DNA from: Stenotrophomonas panacihumi
GTDB taxonomy: Bacteria; Pseudomonadota; Gammaproteobacteria; Xanthomonadales; Xanthomonadaceae
DNA length: 64,000 bases
Assembly: GCF_001431645.1 (NCBI RefSeq)
Contig: NZ_LLXU01000076.1
Location: forward strand, 62,001-126,000
Direction: 5' to 3'
Shown: piece after piece, positions 7,703-16,834 of the stretch
Numbering within the stretch: the stretch's first letter is position 1
Layout of the letters: every line of letters starts with the position of its first letter
The notes under the pieces: generated by a model
Databases searched by the model: none
Seen by the model: the letters and a program-made list of their open reading frames with translations, nothing else
What the model was told of the DNA's origin: nothing
Made by a program: the position numbers and the translations under genes

Positions 7703-10042
7703 ATGATGAGCATGAACGTCGATCGAAGCGCGCTGCCCATGCCCGAGTCACCGTTCGGTGGAAAGATCGGTCCCACCTACAAGGAATCCACGGCCGAATG
7801 GCCAGCCCTGCCGGCGCCTCCCAAGGGTGCGCCGAACGTGGTCATCATCCTTCTTGACGATGTCGGCTTTGGACAGGCCTCCACCTTCGGCGGACCGGTG
7901 TCCACGCCGGCACTCGACAAGCTTGCCGCGGCGGGGTTGCGCTACAACCGCTTCCATACCACGGCGATCTGCGGTCCTTCGCGTGCTGCGCTGATTACCG
8001 GCCGCAACCACCACAACTGCGGATCCGGGTTCCTGGCCGAATGGGCGACGGGGTTCCCGTCCTACAACTGCATGATCCCGCAGAGCACCGCGACGATCGG
8101 CCGGATCCTGAAGGACAACGGTTACAACACTTCTTGGTTCGGCAAGAACCACAACACGCCGGACTGGGAATCGAGCATCGTTGGTCCGTTCGACCGCTGG
8201 CCGACGGGGCTGGGCTTCGATTACTTCTATGGCTTCATCGGCGGCGAAACCCACCAGTACTACCCGGTGCTATTCGAGAATACCAAGCCGGTCGAGCCGG
8301 ACCGCTCGCCCGAAGAGGGTTACCACTTCATGACCGACATGACCGACCGGGCGATCGACTGGCTGCGCTACAGCAAGTCGGTCAACCCGGACAAGCCGGT
8401 GATGCTCTACTTCGCCCCGGGTGCCGCGCATGCACCCCATCACGCCCCAAAAGCGTGGCGCGAGAAGTACACCGGCCAGTTCGATCGCGGCTGGGACACC
8501 GTGCGCGAGGAAACCTACCAGCGCCAACTTGCCGGGGGAATCATCCCACCTGGCACCGAGAACACGCCGCGCCCGGAATGGGTAAAGCCGTGGAACTCCC
8601 TGAGCGCGGACGAGCAGCGCCTGTACGCGCGCTTCATGGAGAACTTCGCCGGCTACCTGTCGTTTGCCGACCACGAATGCGGGCGGCTGATCGACGCGAT
8701 CTCGCAGCTGCCGGACGCTGACAACACGTTGATCTTCTACATCGTCGGTGATAACGGCGCCAGTTCCGAAGGCGGCTTCACCGGTACGGTCAACGAAGTG
8801 ATGAACCTCAATGGTTTGCCTTCCAACCTTGAAGACAACCTCAAGGTCATCGACGACATTGGCGGGCCGGACACCGAGCCGCATTATCCGTTGGGCTGGG
8901 CATGGGCCGGCAACGCGCCGTTCCAGTGGGTCAAACAGGTGGCCAGTCACCTCGGCGGATCGCGCAATCCAATGGTGGTCTCGTGGCCCGCGCGGATCAC
9001 CGATGCCGGCGGGTTGCGCGGCCAGTTCAGCCACCTCATCGACATCCTGCCGACCGTGCTCGACGTGGCCGGCATCCCTGCCCCGGCCACCGTCAACGGC
9101 ATCGGACAGAAGCCCATGGATGGCGTTTCGCTGGCCTCCACCTTCGCCGACGCCGGCGCGCGACCGGTGCGCGAGCGGCAGTACTTCGAGGTGTTCAGCA
9201 ACCGCGCGCTCTACGACCAGGGCTGGATTGCCTGCGCCCAGCACACCTTCCCGTGGCGCCAGGATTTCGCGCCGGGCAACTGGGACAAGGACAAGTGGGA
9301 GCTTTACCACCTCGACGAGGATTTCAGCGAGAACAATGACCTGGCCGACCAGCATCCGGATAGGGTCGAGGCGATGAAGAAGCTATTCGATGAGGAGTGC
9401 CGCAAGTACAACGTATTGCCTCTCGACGATCGTGGTTCCGGACGGCTCACCGAACCCAAACCCGCACCGGGCGGCGCCGATCCTAATCGGCGCAGTTTCA
9501 CTTACTACCCCGGCGCAGTGCGCCTAGCCGAGACCGCCGCGCCGAACACCAAGAACCGCTCGCACCGCATCGACGTGCGTATCGACAAGCCCGGCGAGGG
9601 CGTGCTGCTGGCGGAGGGGGGGCAGTCGGCCGGTTTCGTGATCTACGTGAAAGATGGTGTGCCGACGTATCACTACAACTTCTTCGAAATCGAGCGTACC
9701 TCCATCGCCTCGTCTAGCAAATTACCCGACGGGCCGAGCACGGTGTCCTTCGAGTTCCGTTACGACGGTGACGGCGCCGGCAAGGGCGGCGAGGCGGTGC
9801 TGATCCTGGATGGCAAGGAGGTCGGCAAGCAGCGCATCGAGCGCACCGTGGCGGGGCGCTTCGGCATCGACACCTTCGGCGTGGGCTGCGATACCGGCTC
9901 GCCGGTATGCAAGGAATACAAGCCGCCGTTCGCCTTCACCGGACAGATCGGCAAGGTGGAGATCGTGCTCGGCGATGCAGGCCTCAGCGAGGCCGAAGAG
10001 CGGGAGCTGCAGGCCAAGTTCCACGCGGGTATCAACTACTGA
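7703..10042 (+). CDS. Arylsulfatase (type I, formylglycine), paralogue 3
   Basis: This is a sulfatase of about 779 residues. The active-site signature is CGPSRAALITGRNHH, with Gly instead of the usual Ser after the catalytic Cys. That still fits the C-X-P-S-R sulfatase pattern. Metal ligands are in LLDDVGFGQ, and later landmarks are FYGFIGGETHQYYP, HAPHHAPK and VGDNGASSEGG. The C-terminal lectin-like domain contains GFVIYVKDGVPTYHYNF. There is no signal peptide. The start is uncertain: the frame opens with ATG at 7676, but the ATG pair at 7703/7706 has AGG five bases upstream and places site B at the same spacing as at other genes. It is the first gene of a two-gene operon with paralogue 4. 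Confidence 0.92.
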   Translation: MMSMNVDRSALPMPESPFGGKIGPTYKESTAEWPALPAPPKGAPNVVIILLDDVGFGQASTFGGPVSTPALDKLAAAGLRYNRFHTTAICGPSRAALITGRNHHNCGSGFLAEWATGFPSYNCMIPQSTATIGRILKDNGYNTSWFGKNHNTPDWESSIVGPFDRWPTGLGFDYFYGFIGGETHQYYPVLFENTKPVEPDRSPEEGYHFMTDMTDRAIDWLRYSKSVNPDKPVMLYFAPGAAHAPHHAPKAWREKYTGQFDRGWDTVREETYQRQLAGGIIPPGTENTPRPEWVKPWNSLSADEQRLYARFMENFAGYLSFADHECGRLIDAISQLPDADNTLIFYIVGDNGASSEGGFTGTVNEVMNLNGLPSNLEDNLKVIDDIGGPDTEPHYPLGWAWAGNAPFQWVKQVASHLGGSRNPMVVSWPARITDAGGLRGQFSHLIDILPTVLDVAGIPAPATVNGIGQKPMDGVSLASTFADAGARPVRERQYFEVFSNRALYDQGWIACAQHTFPWRQDFAPGNWDKDKWELYHLDEDFSENNDLADQHPDRVEAMKKLFDEECRKYNVLPLDDRGSGRLTEPKPAPGGADPNRRSFTYYPGAVRLAETAAPNTKNRSHRIDVRIDKPGEGVLLAEGGQSAGFVIYVKDGVPTYHYNFFEIERTSIASSSKLPDGPSTVSFEFRYDGDGAGKGGEAVLILDGKEVGKQRIERTVAGRFGIDTFGVGCDTGSPVCKEYKPPFAFTGQIGKVEIVLGDAGLSEAEERELQAKFHAGINY

Positions 10043-10091
10043 AACTGCTTGCGTCGTCTTCAACGACCGGGCACTAGCGGAGCACGCATCC

Positions 10092-12479
10092 ATGACAAGC
10101 AAGAAGCCGCAGGCCAAGCCGGAAGTATCCAGCGCCAAAACGCCCAACGTTCTGCCACGTCCGGATTTCAAGTTTTTGGGCGAGGTCGGCCGGACCTACA
10201 TGGAATCGGACTCGCCGCAGTTTCCGCAGCCCATCGAGGCACCCGCGCAGGCGCCCAACATCGTGTTGCTACTGGTCGATGACTGCGGTTTTGGCCAGTA
10301 CAGCACCTTTGGCGGCGCGATCCCATCCCACACGATGGACAGGCTGGCGGCCGAGGGCCTGCGCTTCAATCGCTTCCATACCACCGCACTGTGCAGCCCC
10401 ACGCGCGCGGCGCTTATCACCGGGCGCAACCACCACTCAGCATCGTTTGCCGGTATCACCGAGATCGCCACGGGTTATGACGGCTATACCTGCGTATTGC
10501 CGAAAAGCTGCGGAACGATCGGCGAAGTGCTGCGCCAGAACGGCTACATGACCGCGTGGATCGGCAAAAACCACAACACGCCGCCGTGGGACACCAGCCA
10601 GGCGGGGCCTTTCGACCGCTGGGCCAATGGCCTGGGCTTCGACTATTTCTACGGTTTCAATGCCGGTGACATGAATCATTGGAACCCGATCCTGTATGAG
10701 AACCGCAATCTCGTCCCGAAATCGACCGACCCGGATTACCACCTCACCACTGATATCGCCGACAAGGCCATCGCCTGGGTCCGCCAGGCGAAGAGTCTCG
10801 CCGCTTCACGGCCTTACATGCTCTACGTGGCAACCGGCGCCACCCACGCGCCACACCACATCTGGAGCGAGTGGGCTGACAAGTTCAAGGGCCAGTTCGA
10901 TGCGGGCTGGGACAAGTACCGCGAGCTGACCCTGGAGCGGCAGAAGAAGCTGGGCGTGGTGCCGAAGGACACCAAACTGACCACGCGCTCAAAAGGGTTG
11001 CCAGCTTGGAGCTCCCTCAACGCAGACCAGAAACGGCTGTATGCCCGGATGATGGAGGTGTTCGCTGGCTACGCCGCCCACTGCGACCATGAATTGGGGC
11101 GCGTGGTGGATGCCTGCAAGGCACTTCCCGGTGGTGAAAACACCATCTTCATCTACATCGCCGGCGACAACGGCGCCAGCGCCGAGGGCGGCATCGAAGG
11201 TTCGCTTTGCGAGAACCTGTTCTTCAACGGCATCAGCGAGAAGTGGCAGGACAACATCAAGGTCATCGACGAACTGGGCGGTCCAAAGCACTTCAACCAT
11301 TTTCCCGCAGCGTGGGCGCATGCAATGAACGCCCCTTTCCAATGGACCAAGCAGGTGGCATCCCACTTCGGCGGAACCCGCAATCCAATGATCATTTCCT
11401 GGCCAGCCAGGATCAAGGACAAGGGTGGCCTGCGCAGTCAGTTCCTGCACACCATCGACCTGGTGCCCACCCTGTATGAACTGTGTGGGATCACCGCGCC
11501 GCGCGAGCTCAACGGCATAGAGCAGAAGCCAATTGAGGGTACTAGCTTCGCCGCCGCGCTCTGGGATCCCAAGGCTGCTGAGACTCGCAGGACCCAGTAC
11601 TTTGAACTTGGCTGCAACCGCGGCCTTTATCACGACGGCTGGATGGCTTCCTCGCCCTCGTTCGTACCGTGGGATCCCAACCGTGCCAACTGGGACCCGG
11701 ACACCGCGCCGTGGGAGCTTTACAACATCGATGAGGACTTCTCACAGGCCAATGACCTGGCGCGCAAGCACCCGGAAAAATTGCGTCAGTTGCAGGACTC
11801 CTGGTGGGTGGAGGCTGCCAAATACCATGTCTTGCCGTTGGACTGGCGCGGCACCGAGCGTTTCAACTCCGAGGCGATGGGCCGGCCCAGCCTGGTACGG
11901 GGGCGCGAGGAAATCACCTACTACCCAGGAACGATCGGCGTACCCGACGCAGCATCGCCGCCCATGCTCAACAAGTCGTGGACGATCACCGCGGACATCG
12001 AAGTCCCCAAGGGCAAGGCCGAAGGCATGATCGTCACCCATGGCGGCCTGGAAGGTGGCTATGGATTGTATCTGCGTGATGGCAAGCCAACGTTCGTCTA
12101 CAACTTCCTGTCGCAGGAGCGCACCACGTTCGCTGCGGAACAGGCGCTACCTCCCGGCAAGACAAAGCTGGTCGTTGACTTCAAGTACGACGGAGGCGGC
12201 GTCGGCAAAGGCGGCACCATTACGTTGAGCGCCAACGGCAAAGCCTTGGCCAAGGGGCGTCTCGAGCGCACCGTTCCCGCTCAGTTCTCCCTGGGCGAAG
12301 GGCTGGATATCGGCATGGATATCGGCTCGCCGATTGACTTTACGTACGAGCTGCCTTTCGTTTTTACCGGCACTATCAAGCAGGTACAGATCAGATTGGG
12401 GAAGATCGACGTCAGCGGAAAAGAGAAATCGCCGGCAACGAAAAGGAGCTCGTCGGCGTCGAAGGCAACCAGGCGATAG
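10092..12479 (+). CDS. Arylsulfatase (type I, formylglycine), paralogue 4
   Basis: The protein has 795 residues. The open frame extends far upstream inside paralogue 3, but the ATG at 10092 follows that gene's stop by 49 bases and has GGAG 10 bases upstream. Metal ligands lie in LVDDCGFGQ (Asp63, Asp64) and the signature CSPTRAALITGRNHH starts at Cys101. Later landmarks are FYGFNAGDMNHWNP, HAPHH and AGDNGASAEGG. The lectin-like C-terminal domain is followed by a basic, Ser/Lys/Arg-rich tail (SPATKRSSSASKATRR) not seen in the other four paralogues. No export signal is present, so cytoplasmic action is expected. Confidence 0.92.
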   Translation: MTSKKPQAKPEVSSAKTPNVLPRPDFKFLGEVGRTYMESDSPQFPQPIEAPAQAPNIVLLLVDDCGFGQYSTFGGAIPSHTMDRLAAEGLRFNRFHTTALCSPTRAALITGRNHHSASFAGITEIATGYDGYTCVLPKSCGTIGEVLRQNGYMTAWIGKNHNTPPWDTSQAGPFDRWANGLGFDYFYGFNAGDMNHWNPILYENRNLVPKSTDPDYHLTTDIADKAIAWVRQAKSLAASRPYMLYVATGATHAPHHIWSEWADKFKGQFDAGWDKYRELTLERQKKLGVVPKDTKLTTRSKGLPAWSSLNADQKRLYARMMEVFAGYAAHCDHELGRVVDACKALPGGENTIFIYIAGDNGASAEGGIEGSLCENLFFNGISEKWQDNIKVIDELGGPKHFNHFPAAWAHAMNAPFQWTKQVASHFGGTRNPMIISWPARIKDKGGLRSQFLHTIDLVPTLYELCGITAPRELNGIEQKPIEGTSFAAALWDPKAAETRRTQYFELGCNRGLYHDGWMASSPSFVPWDPNRANWDPDTAPWELYNIDEDFSQANDLARKHPEKLRQLQDSWWVEAAKYHVLPLDWRGTERFNSEAMGRPSLVRGREEITYYPGTIGVPDAASPPMLNKSWTITADIEVPKGKAEGMIVTHGGLEGGYGLYLRDGKPTFVYNFLSQERTTFAAEQALPPGKTKLVVDFKYDGGGVGKGGTITLSANGKALAKGRLERTVPAQFSLGEGLDIGMDIGSPIDFTYELPFVFTGTIKQVQIRLGKIDVSGKEKSPATKRSSSASKATRR

Positions 12480-12715
12480 CGCTAGGCTTCTCCAATGGGT
12501 TACTTAGCGAAGAACGTGGACATGACTGATGCTCCTGCCAGGTTACAGCCTCGATAACTTGACCTAATCATGGGTTGGCGCGCAGACACGCGCGAGATCC
12601 CAAGTTGAAAGTAGTGGATCGGCCAGAGTTCCGTAGACCCTGTTCCGCCGCTCTGCGCTTAGCGCCTCTCGAACTCTACCGGTGAAACGTTCCCGGCGCC
12701 GGCACGAACACCATT

Positions 12716-13273
12716 TCAATCCGGCCGGATAACGGCCAACACAGGAGGTGTGCCTGCGATGTCGCCGGTAACTGCTCCTGCAGCAGTCCTGGTTTTTGCT
12801 GGGTGGACCGCTAATTGAATCTCTTCCATTGTCGGCACACGTTTGACGTGCCACCTGATCAGACGCAGACCCGCGTCAGAGAGGGCCTTTTCCTTGTCAC
12901 GGTCAGCCTTCTGACGACTGGGCCGGCCGTGAGTGGCGTCATCCAACTCGATGACCGCAATGATCGAGAAGTCCTTGTGGCACACGACGAAGTCGGCGCT
13001 CTTTTGGTTGATCCTGTTCAGCCACTCTATGCGTCGGTTGCCTTTCTGGATGCCCAAGAATCGGGAGAGTTGGACTTGAGCAAGAACGACGTCACCCGGG
13101 AGCGCTTCAACCAATCTCCAATAGAGCGCTTGCTCAGGGCCACTAAGAACCCGCTTCCCGTACAGCGGCCACTTCGATGCAACACTCTGGCGTCTAGAGA
13201 GTGCAGCAGTAATGGCGAAAGCAAGCGCTGCGAAAACTACGAATGCCGCCAACACGACAATTTTCAAGGGCAT
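12716..13273 (-). CDS. DUF2726 domain membrane-anchored protein
   Basis: The 185-residue product has one N-terminal membrane helix (residues 5-25) followed by a DUF2726 domain. Recognisable features are LSGPEQALYWRLVEAL, the AQV segment and VIELDDATHG followed by an R-K-D-K helix, which resemble a PD-(D/E)XK nuclease-like fold. The ATG at 13273 has GGAGG seven bases upstream. It stands alone between the sulfatase operon and the mannoside locus, and its 236-base 3' flank up to the sulfatase gene shows nothing recognisable. Base composition is lower in GC than its neighbours. No role for this family is established enough to assign here. Confidence 0.8.
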   Translation of the reverse strand: MPLKIVVLAAFVVFAALAFAITAALSRRQSVASKWPLYGKRVLSGPEQALYWRLVEALPGDVVLAQVQLSRFLGIQKGNRRIEWLNRINQKSADFVVCHKDFSIIAVIELDDATHGRPSRQKADRDKEKALSDAGLRLIRWHVKRVPTMEEIQLAVHPAKTRTAAGAVTGDIAGTPPVLAVIRPD

Positions 13274-13322
13274 GACGCTTCCTCCTCCTGAGGATCAATC
13301 AAAAGGCCTTGAAGGGGGGGGG

Positions 13323-16300
13323 CTACTTGCCAGGCGAAGACTCATCCAACCCAAGCAACTCCACCTCCCCCAAAGAAAACTCCCCTGCTCCACCCGCCGC
13401 CGTAACCACCAGCCGGTAATGCTTATAACGCGCCGCCGCATCCAACCGGAACGGCCGCGTATACCTTGCCCACTCGAAAACCTCACCCTCGCGCCGATCC
13501 AGCGTCTTCCAAGCAGCGCCGTCGTTGGAACCCTCCAGCACCCAGGCGGTCGGATACCCCCCAGTCGCCCCGGAAGTCAGCGTATAGAACCGCACAGGCG
13601 AGGCAGGCAGCTTGTCGAAAGTCCAGCTGATCGACACAGGCGTCGCCGCCCGGAAAACCGCTTCGGTGACCGAACTGTTATCGAACAACACCCTCGCATC
13701 GACGCCCGTCACGCTGGATGCAGCAGAACCACGCTCCGCCCCCGTGAGATCCGCCAGCCCAACCGGCCGCTTGTCCCCCGCAGTCAACGAAGGCGGCAAC
13801 GCCTTCGCATCGCTACCCCAGGTAGCAGGCCGCGGCGACATCGCGAACTCGACCTTCGCCCCTTCAGTCAGCAGCCTATGCGGAATCACCGTGCTATTCC
13901 ACGGCTTGCCATTCACCGTCACGCCGCTCACGTACACATTCTCCGCGCTATTGTCCGGCGCGCTCACCACCAGGCTTTTCCCGTTCTCCAGATGCACGGT
14001 CGCACGCGTGAACAACGGCGAGCCAATCGCCAGGTTCTCGCTCCCCATCTGCAGCGGATAGAAGCCCAGCGCCGACAACAGCCACCACGCCGACGACTCA
14101 CCATTATCCTCGTCACCCGGATAGCCCTGGCCAATCTCCGAGCCGACGTACATCCGCGCCAGCGTCTCGCGCACGATCTCCTGCGTGCGCCACGGCTGCC
14201 CGGCATACAGGTACATCCACGGCACGTGGTGCGCGACCTGGTTGGAGAAGCCCCACTGCCCCATGCGCACGTCACGCGCTTCGACCATCTCGTGGATCAC
14301 GCCGCCATACGAACCCGGGAACCCGGCGGTCTCCGGCGTGGCGAAGTACTCGTCCAGCTTGCGCGCCAAACCCTCGCGACCGCCATAGAGGCTGGCCAGG
14401 CCCTGCCCATCCTGCGGCACGAGGAAGGCGAAGCCCCAGCCATTGGTCTCGGTGTAGTCGTGCTCGTGGCCCCAGATGCGCGGGTCGTACTCGCCGGCCT
14501 TCGTCTTCCACGTGCCATCCACCTGGCGGCCCTGGAAGAAGCCGATCGACGGATCGAACATGTGCACGTAGTTCATCGCGCGGTTGCGGTAGTACTCGCT
14601 TTCCTCACGCAGGCGCTTGCGCGGCAGGATCGGCGTCGGCGCCTCGGCCATCGTCGCCAGCATGTTGCTGATGCCGAAATCGTTGATGTAGCCCTCCAGC
14701 GCCCATGACACGCCCTCCCCCACCGAGCTCGGCGTGTAGCCGATGAACGGCGCCACCGCCATGCCCTTGCGGCCGACGTGCTCATCCGGCGGCAGCACCG
14801 CCGCATTCTTGATCGCCGCCGCGTAGACGCCGGCGGCATCGAGCCCCGGCACGCCCTTGACGAAGGCATCGGCGAACGCGGCGTCCGAACTCGTGCCCGT
14901 CATCAGGTTCGCGTAACCGGGCGAGGACCAGCGCGGCACCCAGCCGCTGTCGCGATACTGCTGGATGAAGCCGTCGATCATCGTGCCGGCCTGGCGCGGC
15001 GCCAGCAGCGACTGCGCGGCCCACACCGTGCGGTAGGTATCCCAGAAGCCGTTGTTGACGTAGAGCTTGCCGTCGGCGATCGCCGCGCCGGTCTGCGTCG
15101 TCGTGGTACCCGCGGGAATGTCCTTCCCCGCCGAGGACTGCACCGCATGCCGCCACACGGGCGATTCATTGCTGCCGAAATTCTCGTGCGTGGCGTTCGG
15201 ATACAGGAACAGCCGGTACAGATTGGAGTACAGCGTGGTCAGCTGGTCCGGCGTTGCGCCCTCGACCTCGATCACGCCCAGCTTCTTGTCCCACGCCTGC
15301 TGCGCACGCTCACGCACGTCCTCGAAGCGGTCGCCTTCGTCTATCTCCAGGGCCAGGTTGCGCTTCGCCTGCTCCACGCTGACCAGCGAGGTAGCCATCC
15401 GCATGTTGACGGTGCGCGCCTTGCCGGCGTCGAAACGGAAATAGCCGGCCACGTTGCGCCGGGGCGCCGCGCCCTTCTTCCCATCGGTGGCCACCAGCTT
15501 GCCGCTGGCGGTCACCGGCCGGTCGAAGCGCGCATAGACGAACATCCGCGTGGCGCCATTGGATAACCCGCTGCGGGTGTCGGTATAGCCGGTGAGTTCA
15601 CCGGTCTCGGGCGAAAGCGAAAGGCCGCCGCGGTCATCGACGTTGTCGAACACCAAGCTGGCATCGTCGGCGGGAAAGGTGAAACGCATCATGGCCGCAC
15701 GGTCAGTCGGCGCGATTTCAGCGACGATGCCGTTGTCGAATCGCACGCGGTACTGGTGCGGCTGGGCGATCTCGTTCTCGTGCCGGAAGGTCAGCGCACG
15801 GTCCGCGCGGTTCACCGGCGGCACGCCATGCGCCAGCGACGGCATGAACTGGAAAGTCTGCCGGTCGCCCATCCACGGGCTGGTCTCGTGCGTCAGCGCC
15901 AGGGCTTCCAGTCGCGGGCGGTTCTGCGCGTCGTTGCCCTGCGCATATTCGTAGAACCAGCTCATCGAGCCGGCATCGGTCACCGGCGCCCAGAAATTGA
16001 AGCCATGCGGCATCGCGGTGGCGGGAATATTGTTCCCGCGCGAGAAGCTGCCGCTGGAATTCGTGCCGCGCGTGGTCAGCACGTGTTCGCTGGGGCGCTG
16101 GGCGACGACTGCCGCCGGCGCATCGGCAATGCGAATGTCGTCCACCCAACCGCGGAAGCGCGTGGCCCCGGCCGGCGCCTGGTACGCCAGCACGATCCGC
16201 TTGATCCGCTTGCCCGCCGCGACATCACCGATGCGCGCCTGCTTGCGGTTCCACTGCCCGGTATACAGCGACTTCGATGCCCCCTGCCCGCGCGCCGAGA

Positions 16301-16817
16301 GCCCGAAGCCGTGCTGGTCGCGCGCGTCCAGATCCTGCAGTCGCGTGCCGTCGTCGAACTCCAGATCGAGCGCGACCCAGGTGCTGGGATAGGACAGGTC
16401 GCCCTCGATGAACTGCGGGAACACCAGGTAGGAGAGCTCGGTCGCGGCCGTCACCGGAATGTCGACGTCGAACAGCACCTGCCGGGCATCGCCACCACTT
16501 GCCTGCACTTTCCCTTCATACGCCAGCGAATGCACGCCGGTGAACCCCACATGGGGGCGGGCCGCGTAAGCGTCGTCCGGACCGTCTGACACCTGCACGG
16601 CCATGTCGAGGCTTCCCGCATGCCCTCCGCGCGTCAGCGCCGGCTTCTGATCCGCCGTTTCGAACGAGCTGTAGAACGGCCCGCCCATCGTCGTCGAGGT
16701 CTGCGGAACATCCGGCCGCGGCGAACACCCCGCCAGCGACAGCACGAACACGCCGGCAAGCACGGCGACAGGCCGGCGCTGCCGGAAGGAAAGCATCGAA
16801 GTCATGGCGTCATCCAT
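13323..16817 (-). CDS. GH92 alpha-mannosidase-like lipoprotein with Glu-to-Gln at the general acid position
   Basis: The protein has 1164 residues. A lipoprotein signal (VLSLAGC) precedes an N-terminal jelly-roll-like region to about residue 240, the GH92 catalytic region and a C-terminal F5/8 type C (CBM32-like) domain containing WVLEGSNDGAAWKTLD. The GH92 landmark normally read as NEPSHHIPY aligns here with NQVAHHVPWMY, and Gln860 (codon 14238-14240) replaces the general-acid Glu. Downstream LYAGQPWRTQ supports the alignment. GH92 enzymes with Gln here have been reported to act on mannose-1-phospho-6-mannose, where the leaving group needs no acid. The start could also be the ATG at 16805. 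It is the last gene of the minus-strand mannoside operon, 17 bases after the AGE-family gene. Confidence 0.88.
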   Translation of the reverse strand: MDDAMTSMLSFRQRRPVAVLAGVFVLSLAGCSPRPDVPQTSTTMGGPFYSSFETADQKPALTRGGHAGSLDMAVQVSDGPDDAYAARPHVGFTGVHSLAYEGKVQASGGDARQVLFDVDIPVTAATELSYLVFPQFIEGDLSYPSTWVALDLEFDDGTRLQDLDARDQHGFGLSARGQGASKSLYTGQWNRKQARIGDVAAGKRIKRIVLAYQAPAGATRFRGWVDDIRIADAPAAVVAQRPSEHVLTTRGTNSSGSFSRGNNIPATAMPHGFNFWAPVTDAGSMSWFYEYAQGNDAQNRPRLEALALTHETSPWMGDRQTFQFMPSLAHGVPPVNRADRALTFRHENEIAQPHQYRVRFDNGIVAEIAPTDRAAMMRFTFPADDASLVFDNVDDRGGLSLSPETGELTGYTDTRSGLSNGATRMFVYARFDRPVTASGKLVATDGKKGAAPRRNVAGYFRFDAGKARTVNMRMATSLVSVEQAKRNLALEIDEGDRFEDVRERAQQAWDKKLGVIEVEGATPDQLTTLYSNLYRLFLYPNATHENFGSNESPVWRHAVQSSAGKDIPAGTTTTQTGAAIADGKLYVNNGFWDTYRTVWAAQSLLAPRQAGTMIDGFIQQYRDSGWVPRWSSPGYANLMTGTSSDAAFADAFVKGVPGLDAAGVYAAAIKNAAVLPPDEHVGRKGMAVAPFIGYTPSSVGEGVSWALEGYINDFGISNMLATMAEAPTPILPRKRLREESEYYRNRAMNYVHMFDPSIGFFQGRQVDGTWKTKAGEYDPRIWGHEHDYTETNGWGFAFLVPQDGQGLASLYGGREGLARKLDEYFATPETAGFPGSYGGVIHEMVEARDVRMGQWGFSNQVAHHVPWMYLYAGQPWRTQEIVRETLARMYVGSEIGQGYPGDEDNGESSAWWLLSALGFYPLQMGSENLAIGSPLFTRATVHLENGKSLVVSAPDNSAENVYVSGVTVNGKPWNSTVIPHRLLTEGAKVEFAMSPRPATWGSDAKALPPSLTAGDKRPVGLADLTGAERGSAASSVTGVDARVLFDNSSVTEAVFRAATPVSISWTFDKLPASPVRFYTLTSGATGGYPTAWVLEGSNDGAAWKTLDRREGEVFEWARYTRPFRLDAAARYKHYRLVVTAAGGAGEFSLGEVELLGLDESSPGK

Positions 16818-16834
16818 CCAGGCAGGTCACGTGC

